Shown here piece after piece: positions 9,150 through 18,662 of a stretch of 64,000 nucleotides of DNA. The stretch's first letter is position 1; each line of letters begins with the position of its first letter. Both the position numbers and the translations under genes were made by a program. A model generated the notes under the pieces. That model did no database searches. It was not told the DNA's origin and saw nothing but the letters and a program-made list of their open reading frames with translations. This DNA is from Mycobacterium heckeshornense (GTDB lineage Bacteria > Actinomycetota > Actinomycetes > Mycobacteriales > Mycobacteriaceae), in NCBI RefSeq assembly GCF_016592155.1, contig NZ_AP024237.1, positions 3,906,001-3,970,000 of the forward strand. The letters are read 5' to 3'.

Positions 9150-10238
9150 CTACCCGATCAACACCGCGAAGCGGGGCTTGATCACCTCGTCGATGATCGC
9201 CAGACGCTCGTCGAAGCCGATGAACGCTGACTTCACCGCATTGATGGTGAACCGCTCCAAGTCGCTCCAGCCGTAACCGAATGCTTCTACTAGCCTGTGC
9301 ATTTCGCGGGTCATCGAGGTGTCGCTCATCAACCGGTTGTCAGTGTTGATGGTGACCCGGAATCGCGCCCGGGCCAGCAGGTCGAACGGGTGCTCGGCGA
9401 TGCTGTCGACAACACCGGAATGCACATTGGAGCTTGGGCACAGCTCCAGCGGAATTCGCTTGTCCCGCAGGATGGCCGCCAGTCGGCCCAGCTGCACCGT
9501 GCCATCGTCGTTGACGTGGATGTCATCGACAATCCGCACCCCGTGACCTAACCGGTCGGCGCCGCAGAATGCGATCGCTTCATGAATGGACGGCAGCCCG
9601 AACGCTTCTCCAGCATGGATTGTGAAGCGGGCGTTATGATCTCGCATGTACTCGAAGGCATCCAGGTGCCGGGATGGTGGGTAACCGGCCTCGGCGCCGG
9701 CAATGTCGAATCCGACCACACCTTTATCCCGAAATCTGATCGCCAGCTCGGCGATCTCGCGGGACAGCGCGGCATGGCGCATCGCGGTGACCAGACAGCG
9801 CACCGTGATCGCGCGGCCCGCGGCCGCGGCGGCTTTCTCTCCGTCGGCGAAACCTGCCAGGACGGCGTCGACGACGTCGTCGAACGAGAGCCCCCGGTTG
9901 ATGTGCAGTTCGGGGGCGAAACGCACCTCGGCGTACACCACGTTGTCGGCGGCTAAGTCCTCCACGCATTCATAGGCGACCCGGTGCAGGGCCTCGGGCG
10001 TCTGCATGACCGCAACGGTGTGCGCAAACGGCTCGAGGTAGCGTTCCAGCGACCCGCTGTAAGAGCGGGTGTGAAACCAGCGGGCCAGCTCGTCGACGTC
10101 GGTGGCGGGCAGGTCCTCGTAGCCGATCTGGCCCGCGATGTCGAGCACGGTGGCGGGGCGCAGCCCGCCGTCGAGGTGGTCATGCAGCAGCGCCTTGGGT
10201 GCTTTGCCGATCATGTCCAGGGTCAGCGGTGCCGTCAT
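9150..10238 (-). CDS. add: Adenosine deaminase
   Basis: Deaminates adenosine and deoxyadenosine to (deoxy)inosine, feeding DeoD. 362 residues; H37Rv Add is about 365. Metal and catalytic segments: [10 protein letters not shown] near residue 17, [22 protein letters not shown] and [10 protein letters not shown]. The frame stays open far upstream, but ATG at 10238 ([10 protein letters not shown]) is the family start and shares one base with the deoA stop (TGATG at 10236-10240), showing tight coupling in a cdd-deoA-add operon. Confidence 0.95.
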   Translation of the reverse strand: MTAPLTLDMIGKAPKALLHDHLDGGLRPATVLDIAGQIGYEDLPATDVDELARWFHTRSYSGSLERYLEPFAHTVAVMQTPEALHRVAYECVEDLAADNVVYAEVRFAPELHINRGLSFDDVVDAVLAGFADGEKAAAAAGRAITVRCLVTAMRHAALSREIAELAIRFRDKGVVGFDIAGAEAGYPPSRHLDAFEYMRDHNARFTIHAGEAFGLPSIHEAIAFCGADRLGHGVRIVDDIHVNDDGTVQLGRLAAILRDKRIPLELCPSSNVHSGVVDSIAEHPFDLLARARFRVTINTDNRLMSDTSMTREMHRLVEAFGYGWSDLERFTINAVKSAFIGFDERLAIIDEVIKPRFAVLIG

Positions 10239-11512
10239 CAGGTGATCCGATCGATGATCAGTGGGCGCTGGGCCGGTGGGCGGTCGCCGATGCTCCAGCC
10301 GCCGTCGAGCTCGGCCATCGCGGCGCCGAACCGTTCCGGGGTGTCGGTGTACAGCGTGAACAGCGGCTCGCCGGCCACGACCGGTTCGCCGGGGCGGCGA
10401 TGGATTCGGATGCCGGCACCGGGCTGCACCCGTTCGCCGGGTCGGGTTCTGCCCGCGCCGAGCCGCCACACCGTCATCCCTATCGCCATCGCGTCGATGT
10501 CGCCCATTGTGCCGCCCCGGCCTGCGGTCACGGTCTCCGAACACGCGCCCACCGGCAACGGCGCCGACAAGTCTCCACCCTGGGCGGCGACCAGCGCGCG
10601 GAAGCGGTCCATCGCGGTGCCGTCACGCAGGGTCTGCGCGGGATCGCCGCCGTCGACGCCGGCGAGTTGCAGCATCTCGGTGGCCAGCGCCACCGTCAGC
10701 TCCACCACGTCGGGCGGTCCACCGCCGGCCAGCACTTCCAGGGCTTCGGCAACCTCGAGCGCGTTGCCGACGGCAGTGCCCAGCGGACGGTTCATATCGG
10801 TCAGCAGCGCGCGGGTAGGCACACCGTGCGCGGTACCCAGCTGCACCATGGTCTGCGCCAGCTCCCGGCACAGCGGCTCGGACCTCAGCAGCGACCCGGA
10901 ACCCGTTTTGACGTCGAGCACCAGCGCGCCGGCGCCCTCGGCCAGCTTCTTGCTCATCACCGAGCTGGCGATCAGCGGCAGCGACTCGACGGTGCCGGTG
11001 ATGTCACGCAACGCATACAGCTTGGCGTCGGCGGGCGCCAACCAACCGGCCGCGAAAATCGCCGCCCCGACGTCGCGCAGTTGTTCGCGCACCTTGGGGA
11101 CCGGCAGGTCCGCGACGAACCCGGCGATCGATTCGAGCTTGTCCAGGGTGCCGCCGGTGTGGCCCAGCCCGCGCCCGGATGCCTGGGGCACCGCGGCGCC
11201 GCAGGCGGCGACGACGCCCACGAGCGGCAGCGTGATCTTGTCCCCCACCCCTCCGGTGGAGTGCTTGTCCACCGTCGGCGTGCTCAGATCGCTGAAGTCC
11301 AGCCGCTCACCGGAAGCCAGCATCGCGGCGGTCCACCGCGCGGTCTCGGAGCGGTCCATGCCGCGCAGGTAGATCGCCATCAACAGTGCGGCCATCTGTT
11401 CCTCGGCGACGCGGCCGCGGGTATAGGCGTCGATGACCCAGTCGATGGCGGCATCGGAGAGCCGGCCGCCGTCGCGCTTGGTCTTGATCAGCGTCGGCGC
11501 GTCGAATGTCAC
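10238..11512 (-). CDS. deoA: Thymidine phosphorylase
   Basis: Phosphorolysis of thymidine (and deoxyuridine made by Cdd) to base plus deoxyribose-1-phosphate. 424 residues, normal length. The family signature [15 protein letters not shown] and the active-site [17 protein letters not shown] are present. Middle gene of the cdd-deoA-add operon: it overlaps cdd by 4 bp at the start and add by 1 bp at the end. The uracil released by the Cdd-DeoA pair can be used by Upp, encoded in the same neighbourhood. Confidence 0.95.
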   Translation of the reverse strand: MTFDAPTLIKTKRDGGRLSDAAIDWVIDAYTRGRVAEEQMAALLMAIYLRGMDRSETARWTAAMLASGERLDFSDLSTPTVDKHSTGGVGDKITLPLVGVVAACGAAVPQASGRGLGHTGGTLDKLESIAGFVADLPVPKVREQLRDVGAAIFAAGWLAPADAKLYALRDITGTVESLPLIASSVMSKKLAEGAGALVLDVKTGSGSLLRSEPLCRELAQTMVQLGTAHGVPTRALLTDMNRPLGTAVGNALEVAEALEVLAGGGPPDVVELTVALATEMLQLAGVDGGDPAQTLRDGTAMDRFRALVAAQGGDLSAPLPVGACSETVTAGRGGTMGDIDAMAIGMTVWRLGAGRTRPGERVQPGAGIRIHRRPGEPVVAGEPLFTLYTDTPERFGAAMAELDGGWSIGDRPPAQRPLIIDRIT

Positions 11513-11919
11513 GGCAGGTCGTCGGGGCCGAACGCGTCGGGCAACAGCTCGCCAAGGCGGCGCGGTCCGGCGAGGTGGTCAATGAGCAGGCCGGGTCCGC
11601 CGTGTTCCAGCAACAGTTGCCGGCACCGCCCGCAGGGCATCAACAACCGCCCGCTCGCGTCGATGCACGCCAGCGCGAGCAGCCTGCCGCCCCCGGTCGA
11701 ATGCAGCGCGCTGATTACTCCGCACTCGGCGCACAGGCCTAGGCCATATGAGACATTCTCCACATTGCATCCGGTGACCACCCGGCCGTCGTCGACCAGC
11801 GCCGCCGCGCCCACCCGCAACCGCGAATAGGGCGCATACGCTCGATACGCTACTTGGGTAGCGTTGTCCCGCAACATATTCCAGTCAATCGCGGCGGTAA
11901 TCACAGCGATGCCTGCCAT
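11509..11919 (-). CDS. cdd: Cytidine deaminase
   Basis: Small tetrameric-type zinc cytidine deaminase, 136 residues. Zinc site: CNVENVSYG then CAEC (Cys-Ala-Glu, Glu as proton shuttle) and PCGRC (two further Cys ligands). The annotated ATG (MAGIAVITAA) leaves a slightly longer N-terminus than H37Rv Cdd; a GTG six codons in, just before DWNML, is an alternative start. First gene of the cdd-deoA-add operon, with ATGA overlap to deoA. The sdhCDAB operon that follows cdd in H37Rv is absent here. Confidence 0.93.
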   Translation of the reverse strand: MAGIAVITAAIDWNMLRDNATQVAYRAYAPYSRLRVGAAALVDDGRVVTGCNVENVSYGLGLCAECGVISALHSTGGGRLLALACIDASGRLLMPCGRCRQLLLEHGGPGLLIDHLAGPRRLGELLPDAFGPDDLP

Positions 11920-12287
11920 GTTCTATACGCATGAGACAGTCCTGTTTTCTCGTCGGTCAGCGTCGAAGCCACCCTACTGGCCGCGGTCCGGGGCGTCGGC
12001 GGCTGCGCGGCGGTACAGCGTGTGGCGATGCCGGCGCGACATCGAGGTGACCACGGTGACCCGGGAGGTCAAGCGTCCTGACGGTCGCGCGCTAATTCGG
12101 GCGAGCAGACGCAGTATCACGCACGGGACGGGCGTCGCCCGTTCGCGCCAACTGAGCGCAGTTCGGCGACACCTTCACCTTCCGCGACGACGCTGCCGTC
12201 ATCGGCGAGCAGCTGCAGACGCACACGTCCTTCGATCGGCTGCTTGCGTTTTCGCGCGCGCCGTGGCGTGGGGCACCCGCTGAGCCC
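11920..12287. other. Intergenic stretch with a single repeat arm, no convincing gene
   Basis: 368 bp between the cdd start and the acyl-CoA dehydrogenase relic. The cdd promoter must lie at its left end. A segment at 12102-12123 (CGAGCAGACGC followed by AGTATCACGCAC) matches one arm of the 7635-7692 hairpin. From 12120 onward both strands are open and look codon-like, but no start, length or family supports a gene on either. Confidence 0.4.
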
Positions 12288-12842
12288 GGCGACTGCAGAG
12301 GCGTCAAACAGTACCAACTCCAACTCGACGACGTGCGCGTACCACAGCAGGACATAGTCGGCGCCGAGGGTGAGGGCCTGCTGGTGATGTGGCCATTTAC
12401 CCACGTCGAGCGGGTGCTGACGGCCGCGCTGTGCCTGGGGACCGCCGCCTACGCCATCACCCGTTCGGTCCAGCGCGCCAAGGACCGCGTCATATCCGGC
12501 GCGATGCCGATCGGCGCCAACCAGGCAATCGCCCATCCGCTGGCCGCCCAGCACGCGCGCCTACAGGCCAATCGGCTCTTTGTCTATCGCACCGCGGCGC
12601 TCTTCGACGCGGGCGCCGACGTCACCGCCGATGCCAACATGGCCAAGTTACTTACGGCCGATTTGGCCTTCGCGACTGCCGATCACGCCATGCAGGTCAT
12701 GGGCGTCGATGCCTGGGATGAACGCGAGGGCTGGCTCGACTGCTACCTCGATGCCCGGCTCGCTCGGTCCGGTCCGGTCAGCAACGAATTCGCACTCAAT
12801 TATGTCGCCCGGCACGTGTTGGGGCTGCCGGCTGGCGGCTGA
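12288..12842 (+). pseudogene. C-terminal relic of an acyl-CoA dehydrogenase (FadE type)
   Basis: From about 12291 the frame reads QLQLDDVRVP, EGEGLLVMWPFTHVERV and RVISGAMPIGANQAIAHPLA, then MQVMGVDAWDE and SGPVSNEFALNY: the middle and C-terminal domain of a FadE-type acyl-CoA dehydrogenase, ending at a normal stop. The N-terminal substrate/FAD half (roughly 200 residues) is absent; the sequence before 12290 has an in-frame TGA and no dehydrogenase similarity I can see. The largest ATG-started piece (12333) is 169 residues and could not fold a complete active site. I read it as a 5'-deleted gene. Confidence 0.75.
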
Positions 12843-12955
12843 TCGGCTGATTGCAAAGATGCGCCGCGCACCGGAGTGCACGCCGTGACGTGCTGTGCCC
12901 CGGCGGGGCGCGCGACACTGGATAGCCTCGCCCACCGCAGGTGCGCAGCTCGTGC

Positions 12956-12997
12956 CACCCGACTATAACAGAGCGCTTGCTCTGTTATAGTCGGGTG
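12956..12997. promoter_or_regulatory. 42-bp palindromic operator overlapping the tetR promoter
   Basis: Perfect inverted repeat with 19-bp arms (12956-12974 and 12979-12997) around a 4-nt centre; the core half is ACTATAACAGAGC. Each arm contains a TATAGT -10-like hexamer, the right-hand one at 12986-12991, seven bases before the tetR GTG at 12999. A TetR dimer bound here would cover the promoter and the first codon, so autorepression is the natural reading, and the transcript would be leaderless. Confidence 0.8.
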
Positions 12998-12998
12998 C

Positions 12999-13616
12999 GT
13001 GCCACGTCCCCGGGTCTACGACATCGACCGGGTCCTCGATGCCGCCGAATCGCTGGCCGCCGAGGCCGGGCCGTCGGCGATGACAATCCGAGCGGTTGCC
13101 GCGGCGGCCGGGGTATCCAACGGTGCGATCTACCACACCTTCGGGTCCCGGGCCGAGCTGCTGGCGCGCACATGGCTGCGGGCGGCGCGCCGGTTTCTCG
13201 CGACCCAACGGGCGCTCGTCGACGGGTCACTCGCCCCGCGTGAGGCCGTGGTCGCCGCCGCGGCGGCACCGGCCGTTTTCGCCCAGCAGCACCCGCAGTC
13301 GTCCTCGGTGCTGCTGGCCATACGCCGAGAGAAGCTGAGCGACAAGGAGATTCGCCGCGAACTGGCGGACGAACTGGCGGCAACTCAGGCCCAGCTCGTC
13401 GAGCTGATGGTCCACCTCGCGACCATGATGTGGGGCCGCAAGGACGCCGCCGCGGTAGACGTGATCACCACCTGCATCGTCGATCTTCCGACGAGCATCG
13501 TGTTACAGCGCAACAGGATTCACGACCCGACCGCCCTCGATCACCTGCGCGCCGCCGTGCGGGCGGTGCTCGACGTCGGACCCCCTCCCGTCAAGCAGCA
13601 AAGGAGACGACGATGA
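12999..13616 (+). CDS. TetR family transcriptional regulator
   Basis: 205 residues. The N-terminal helix-turn-helix domain (about residues 5-60: AMTIRAVAAAAGVSNGAIYH, then FGSRAELL) is the classic TetR_N pattern; the rest is an all-helical ligand/dimer domain without recognisable specificity. The GTG start directly follows the 42-bp palindrome, which is almost certainly its own operator. The stop overlaps the start of the crotonase gene (ATGA at 13613-13616), so it controls at least that gene and itself. A fatty-acyl or aromatic CoA ester as ligand would fit the neighbours, but that is inference. Confidence 0.88.
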   Translation: MPRPRVYDIDRVLDAAESLAAEAGPSAMTIRAVAAAAGVSNGAIYHTFGSRAELLARTWLRAARRFLATQRALVDGSLAPREAVVAAAAAPAVFAQQHPQSSSVLLAIRREKLSDKEIRRELADELAATQAQLVELMVHLATMMWGRKDAAAVDVITTCIVDLPTSIVLQRNRIHDPTALDHLRAAVRAVLDVGPPPVKQQRRRR

Positions 13617-14263
13617 ACCTCGGCTACGATGGGAAGATCGCGGTGCTGGACCTCGGCGACGACGAAAACCGCTTCTCACCTGATTTTCTCGATGAGTTCG
13701 ACGCCCACCTCGACGAAGTGGTCGGCGGCAGCGCTCAAGGCCTCGTCACGACGGCCGCAGGCAAGTTTTACACCAACGGTCTGGACCTGGACTGGTTGAT
13801 GGCGCATGGTGATCAGACCCCGTGGTATGTCAATCGCGTCCAGGTGCTGCTCGCCCGGATGCTGGCCCTGCCCGTGCCGACCGCGGCGGCATTGCCTGGC
13901 CATGCATTCGGCGCGGGCGCGATGCTGGCACTCGCGCATGACTTCCGGGTGATGCGCGCCGACCGCGGCTTCTTCTGCTTCCCCGAAGTCGACATCCGTA
14001 TCCCCTTCACACCCGGGATGGCGGCCCTGATTCAGGCCAAGCTCACACCGCAGGCTGCGGTGGCCTCGATGACGACGGGGCGACGGTTCGGCGGGAGGGA
14101 CGCTGAGGCGATCGGCATCGTCGACGCCACCGCGCCCGAGGGCGCCGTCGCGGCCGCCGCCGTCGGCATGCTGAAGCCGCTCGACGGCAAAGACCGGGGT
14201 ACTCTCGGGGCGATCAAGAACACCATGTTCGCGCAGGTGGTCGCGACGCTCACGAACAGCTAG
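13613..14263 (+). CDS. Enoyl-CoA hydratase/isomerase (crotonase) family protein
   Basis: 216-residue crotonase-fold protein. Oxyanion-hole segments are visible as TTAAGKFYTNGLDLDW (about residues 45-60) and PGHAFGAGAMLALAHDF (about 97-113), followed by FCFPEVDIRIPF where the catalytic acidic residue usually lies. It is shorter than the usual 250-260 residues, mainly at the C-terminus. The chosen ATG has a good ribosome site (AAGGAG at 13601-13606) and overlaps the tetR stop. Cognate substrate unknown; probably small enoyl-CoA turnover controlled by the adjacent TetR. Confidence 0.85.
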   Translation: MNLGYDGKIAVLDLGDDENRFSPDFLDEFDAHLDEVVGGSAQGLVTTAAGKFYTNGLDLDWLMAHGDQTPWYVNRVQVLLARMLALPVPTAAALPGHAFGAGAMLALAHDFRVMRADRGFFCFPEVDIRIPFTPGMAALIQAKLTPQAAVASMTTGRRFGGRDAEAIGIVDATAPEGAVAAAAVGMLKPLDGKDRGTLGAIKNTMFAQVVATLTNS

Positions 14264-14307
14264 CTTCACGCTCGTCACACTCTGGCGGGCTGTGTCGTCT
14301 CACGGGT

Positions 14308-14901
14308 ATGAGACAGAAACCACGAATCGACCCTGTGCCCCCGAAGAAGGCCCCGCTGTGGGTCCGTGCCGCCTACCGTTACGCCAAACGGCGGTTCGGC
14401 GAAGTCCCCGAACCGTTCACCGTCGCCGCGCATCACCCTGGCCTGTTGTTCGCCAACGCAATTCACGAGACGGCGCTGGAGCGCGCATCGCGCAAACTGC
14501 CCGCAAACGTTCGCGAGCTGGCCGTGTATTGGACTGCGCGCACCGTCGGCTGCTCGTGGTGTGTGGACTTCGGGTCGATGCTGCAGCGCCTCGACGGTCT
14601 GGACATCGAGCGGCTGAACGACATCGGCAATTACGCGACCTCACCGCGTTACACCGACGACGAGCGGGCCGCGATCGCCTACGCCGACGCGATGACCACC
14701 GACCCACACACCATCACCGACGAACAGGTGGCCGATCTCAAGGCCCGCTTCGGTGATGCCGGTGTGATCGAGCTGACGTATCAGATCGCCACGGAGAACA
14801 TGCGGGCACGCATGTATTCGGCGCTGGGCATCACCGAGCAGGGCTTTAGTTCCGGTGACGCGTGCCGGGTTCCGTGGGCGGATCCGTCCGCGAGCCGGTA
14901 G
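14308..14901 (+). CDS. Carboxymuconolactone decarboxylase/AhpD-like protein
   Basis: 197 residues with the CMD fold signature RELAVYWTARTVGCSWCVDF around residues 68-88. The CxxC pair (CSWC) could act as a redox dithiol as in AhpD, but the histidine that normally follows four residues after the second Cys is replaced (VDFG), so peroxidase-adaptor chemistry is doubtful. Related proteins are often annotated only as CMD-family. It follows the crotonase gene by 44 bp on the same strand and may share its TetR-controlled transcript. Convergent with sigJ. Confidence 0.8.
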   Translation: MRQKPRIDPVPPKKAPLWVRAAYRYAKRRFGEVPEPFTVAAHHPGLLFANAIHETALERASRKLPANVRELAVYWTARTVGCSWCVDFGSMLQRLDGLDIERLNDIGNYATSPRYTDDERAAIAYADAMTTDPHTITDEQVADLKARFGDAGVIELTYQIATENMRARMYSALGITEQGFSSGDACRVPWADPSASR

Positions 14902-14955
14902 CTGCCGTGAAAAAGTGCGAGTGACGACCACGGTTGCTACGGACTCGAGGCGCAC

Positions 14956-15861
14956 TCACCGAGGCCGCAGCGGAGAACCGCTGAACTTGTCCGGGTTCGC
15001 GATATCCCAGAAAGCGCAAACCTTTCCGTCGCGCACAGTGATGGCCAGGATCCGCGGCAGCATCTCCCGATACCCTTCGCCGCCGGCACTGCCCGCGGTG
15101 AAGACGCCGAACTCGCCGTTGACGCGGACGGGCTGATTCGCCGTGAAAAACGCCGGCCCGTAGCGTCGCGCCAGCCCGAAGATAAACCGCGCTACTTTGT
15201 CCGCCCCGCGAATCACCTGAACAGCGGTCGGCGCCTTGCCGTTCGAATCGCCGGTGAAGGTGACGTCGGGGTGCAGCAGCGTCACCACCGACTCCAGGTC
15301 ACCGGCGGCCATAGCGGCCATCAGCCGGCCGACCACCTCGTCGTGTGCCGGGTCCGGTTGCGGCGGCGGATCAGCGGCGACCGCCCGCCGGGCCCGCGAT
15401 GCCAGCTGCCGGGCGGCGGCCTCGGTGGTGCCCAGCACGTCGGCCACGTCGGAAAACGGCACCCCGAACCCGTCGTGCAGCACGAACGCGACCCGCTGAT
15501 CGGGGCTCAGCCGCTCCAGCACCACCATCGCTGCATACCGGGCGTCCTCGTTGGCCACCACCGCCGCCAGGGGGTCGGCATCGTCGAAACCGGTCACAAT
15601 CGGTTCCGGAAGCCATTGGCCCACATAGGTTTCCCGGCGATGCACCGCCGAGCGCAGCCGGTCGAGGGCCAGCCGGCTCACCACGGTGGTCAACCAGGCC
15701 TGCGCATCGCGAACCTCGTCGTGCTGCGCTGACTGCCAGCGCAGCCAGGCCTCCTGCACGACGTCCTCGGCGTCAGCGAATGTGCCGGTCAGCCGGTAGG
15801 CGACGGCCAGCAGATGCGGGCGCAGGGCCTCGAATTCGTCGACCTGTTGGGCCGAGGTCAT
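14956..15861 (-). CDS. sigJ: ECF sigma factor SigJ (ECF41-type, SnoaL-like C-terminal domain)
   Basis: 301 residues. Region 2 is FADAEDVVQEAWLRW (about 28-42); region 4 is RVAFVLHDGFGVPFSDVADV. Between them stands WLPEP, the linker motif of ECF41 sigma factors, which are controlled by their own fused C-terminal SnoaL-like domain instead of an anti-sigma factor. The C-terminal NPDKFSG matches the NPDKL-type motif; the usual DGGGK motif reads DSNGK here. ATG at 15861 is chosen over upstream in-frame starts because it matches the family N-terminus. H37Rv SigJ (Rv3328c) has about 312 residues and the same divergent aminotransferase neighbour. Confidence 0.9.
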   Translation of the reverse strand: MTSAQQVDEFEALRPHLLAVAYRLTGTFADAEDVVQEAWLRWQSAQHDEVRDAQAWLTTVVSRLALDRLRSAVHRRETYVGQWLPEPIVTGFDDADPLAAVVANEDARYAAMVVLERLSPDQRVAFVLHDGFGVPFSDVADVLGTTEAAARQLASRARRAVAADPPPQPDPAHDEVVGRLMAAMAAGDLESVVTLLHPDVTFTGDSNGKAPTAVQVIRGADKVARFIFGLARRYGPAFFTANQPVRVNGEFGVFTAGSAGGEGYREMLPRILAITVRDGKVCAFWDIANPDKFSGSPLRPR

Positions 15862-15888
15862 CGTCCGAGCGTAACGTTCGCGGACACG

Positions 15889-17229
15889 ATGCTCGATAAC
15901 CTCTGGCTCCATTTCGCCCGCCACGGCGCGGGCATCACCGCGCCGGTGATCACCCGGGGCGACGGCGTCCGAATCTTCGACGACCGCGGCCGTAGCTACC
16001 TGGATGCGCTGTCGGCGCTGTTCGTGGTGCAGGCCGGGCACGGCCGCGAAGAGCTCGCCGAGGCCGCCGCGGCGCAGGCCCGCACGCTGGCGTACTTCCC
16101 GCTGTGGTCGTATGCCACCCCACCGGCGATCGAGCTCGCCGAGCGTCTGGCAGGCTACGCGCCCGGCGATCTCAACCGAGTGTTTTTCACCAGCGGCGGC
16201 GGCGAGGCCGTCGAAACCGCGTGGAAGCTGGCCAAGCAGTACTTCAGGCTCATCGGCAAACCTGGTAAATACAAAGCGATTTCGCGTGCGATCGCTTATC
16301 ACGGCACCCCGCAGGGCGCACTGGCGCTCACCGGTGTGCCGAAGTATCAGGCGCCTTTCGAGCCGCTGACCCCGGGCGCGGTGAAGGTGCCCAACACCAA
16401 CTTCTACCGCGCGCCCGAACCGCTGCGCACCGATGTCAAGGCGTTCGGGCGATGGGCCGCCGACCGCATCGCCGAAGCCATCGAGTTCGAAGGCCCCGAC
16501 ACCGTCGCCGCGGTGTTCCTAGAGCCGGTGCAAAACGCCGGCGGCTGCATCCCGCCGCCGCCGGGCTACTTCGAACGGGTCCGCGAGATCTGCGACGAGT
16601 ATGACGTGCTGCTGGTCTCCGACGAGGTGATCTGCGCCTACGGGCGGATCGGGTCGATGTTCGCCTGTGACGACTTCGGCTACGTGCCCGACATGATCAC
16701 CTGCGCCAAGGGCCTGACGTCGGGGTACTCGCCGATCGGCGCGATGATCGCCAGCGACCGGCTCTTCGAACCGTTCAACGACGGCGCCACGATGTTCCCG
16801 CACGGCTACACGTTCGGCGGACATCCGGTGTCGGCCGCGGTGGCGCTGGCCAACCTCGACATCTTCGAGCGCGAGCGCCTCAACGAGCGCGTCAAGCAGA
16901 ACGCACCCGCGTTTCGCGCCACGTTGGAGAAGCTCTACGACCTGCCCGTGGTCGGCGACGTCCGCGGCGAAGGCTACTTCTACGCCGTCGAGCTGGTCAA
17001 AGACCGGGTGGCCCGTGCGACCTTCACCGCCGAGCAACGCCGCCGGCTGCTGCCCCGGGTGTCGTCGGCGCTGTACGAGGCCGGGCTGTACTGCCGCATC
17101 GACGAGCGCGGCGACCCGGCCATCCAGGTGGCGCCGCCGCTGATCAGCGGCCCGGCCGAATTCGCCGAGATCGAGTCGGTCCTGCGCGCGGTGTTGACCG
17201 GCATCGGCGACGACGTCTTCGACTCCTAA
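15889..17229 (+). CDS. Class III PLP-dependent aminotransferase (Rv3329-like)
   Basis: 446 residues, fold-type I class III (omega) aminotransferase. PLP-site segments: [20 protein letters not shown], the acidic ring-binding motif [15 protein letters not shown], the Schiff-base lysine in [16 protein letters not shown], and [19 protein letters not shown]. Likely uses an omega-amino acid or diamine with pyruvate or 2-oxoglutarate; the exact substrate is unknown. The open frame begins at 15814 inside sigJ, but ATG 15889 ([12 protein letters not shown]) matches the family start and gives a 27-bp divergent gap to sigJ. Confidence 0.9.
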   Translation: MLDNLWLHFARHGAGITAPVITRGDGVRIFDDRGRSYLDALSALFVVQAGHGREELAEAAAAQARTLAYFPLWSYATPPAIELAERLAGYAPGDLNRVFFTSGGGEAVETAWKLAKQYFRLIGKPGKYKAISRAIAYHGTPQGALALTGVPKYQAPFEPLTPGAVKVPNTNFYRAPEPLRTDVKAFGRWAADRIAEAIEFEGPDTVAAVFLEPVQNAGGCIPPPPGYFERVREICDEYDVLLVSDEVICAYGRIGSMFACDDFGYVPDMITCAKGLTSGYSPIGAMIASDRLFEPFNDGATMFPHGYTFGGHPVSAAVALANLDIFERERLNERVKQNAPAFRATLEKLYDLPVVGDVRGEGYFYAVELVKDRVARATFTAEQRRRLLPRVSSALYEAGLYCRIDERGDPAIQVAPPLISGPAEFAEIESVLRAVLTGIGDDVFDS

Positions 17230-17315
17230 CTCGTCCGCCGGGGTCGGGCCTGCCCCCCGCGACACCGGTCGCAGCGCGGCTCCGCAGAATTCGCTCGCTG
17301 ATCGCCTACTCTGCT

Positions 17316-18560
17316 GTGACGATGGCCCTCCAACGATCCGCGACATGCCTGGCTACGGTGCTTTTCCTGGCTGCGGTGCCCAGTGTGCCGGTCGCGACCG
17401 CCGAGCCCGCCGGACAAGACACCTGCCCGTATCGGGTGTCCACCCCGCCCGCGGTCGACTCCTCGGAGATTCCCACGGCCAAAGACCCGCCGGCTCCCCT
17501 GCCGGTGCCCGCCACCCCGGTGGGCGGCAATGCGCTGGGTGGCTGTGGCGTCGTCGCCGCACCCAACACCCCGCCGGTGCCAAACGACATCTCCGCCGAG
17601 GCCTGGCTGGTTGCCGACCTTGACAGCGGCGCGGTCATCGCAGCCAAGGACCCGCACGGCCGGCACCGCCCGGCCAGCGTCATCAAGGTGCTGGTGGCCA
17701 TGGCGTCGATCAACGAGCTCAGTCTCAACAAGACCGTCGAGGGTACCGCCGAAGACGCCGCCGTGGAGGGCACCAAGGTCGGCGTCACAGCCGGCGGGAC
17801 CTACACCGTCAACCAGTTGCTGCACGGGCTGCTGATGCATTCCGGCAACGATGCGGCGCACGCACTGGCGATGCAGCTCGGCGGTATGCAGGTCGCGCTG
17901 GAAAAGATCAACGTTCTGGCCGGCAAGCTCGGTGGGCGCGACACCCGCGTCGCCACCCCGTCCGGTCTGGACGGACCGGGCATGAGCACCTCGGCCTACG
18001 ACATCGGGTTGTTCTACCGCTACGCCTGGCAGAACCCCACATTCGCTGACATTGTGGCAACGCGGACCTTCGATTTCCCGGGCCACGGCGATCGTCCCGG
18101 CTACCAGCTGGAGAACGACAACCAGCTGCTCTACAACTATCCGGGCGCGCTGGGCGGCAAGACCGGCTACACCGACGACGCCGGGCAGACGTTCGTCGGC
18201 GCGGCCAACCGGGACGGGCGCCGGCTGATGGTGGTCCTGCTGCACGGCACCCGGGAGCCGATTCCGCCGTGGCAGCAGGCAGCGCATCTGCTCGACTACG
18301 GGTTCGCTACCGCGCCGGGCACCCGGGTTGGGACGCTCATCGAACCCGATCCAGCGCTGGTGGCCGCTAAACCCGCCACCGGCGCCGACGACGGCGCTGC
18401 GGCCCGCGCTCCGGACATCACGCCGGCCGCCGATGCGCTGCCGGTGCGGGTGGGCGTGGCCATTATCGGCACGCTTGTCGTGTTCGGGCTGATCATGGTT
18501 GCGCGGTCGCTGAACCGCCGCCCGCAGCCGACGACGCAGGGCGTTCGGCGAGCCGCGTGA
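17316..18560 (+). CDS. dacB1: D-alanyl-D-alanine carboxypeptidase DacB1
   Basis: Penicillin-binding protein that trims the terminal D-Ala of peptidoglycan stem peptides outside the membrane. 414 residues: signal peptide at the N-terminus ([19 protein letters not shown]), then the serine transferase motifs SVIK (nucleophile), SGN and KTG (GGKTGYTD), and a C-terminal membrane helix ([18 protein letters not shown]) that anchors it. H37Rv DacB1 (Rv3330) is about 405 residues. A GTG at 17316 and an ATG two codons later are equally possible starts. Confidence 0.93.
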   Translation: MTMALQRSATCLATVLFLAAVPSVPVATAEPAGQDTCPYRVSTPPAVDSSEIPTAKDPPAPLPVPATPVGGNALGGCGVVAAPNTPPVPNDISAEAWLVADLDSGAVIAAKDPHGRHRPASVIKVLVAMASINELSLNKTVEGTAEDAAVEGTKVGVTAGGTYTVNQLLHGLLMHSGNDAAHALAMQLGGMQVALEKINVLAGKLGGRDTRVATPSGLDGPGMSTSAYDIGLFYRYAWQNPTFADIVATRTFDFPGHGDRPGYQLENDNQLLYNYPGALGGKTGYTDDAGQTFVGAANRDGRRLMVVLLHGTREPIPPWQQAAHLLDYGFATAPGTRVGTLIEPDPALVAAKPATGADDGAAARAPDITPAADALPVRVGVAIIGTLVVFGLIMVARSLNRRPQPTTQGVRRAA

Positions 18561-18662
18561 CGCTGACCAGCACGTCGACCCCGAACCGGCGAGACCCGGC
18601 GACGGGTAGGACGCAGCGATCGGCGACCGCCGCACCATCGGGCGGATGACAGACTTTGGAGC

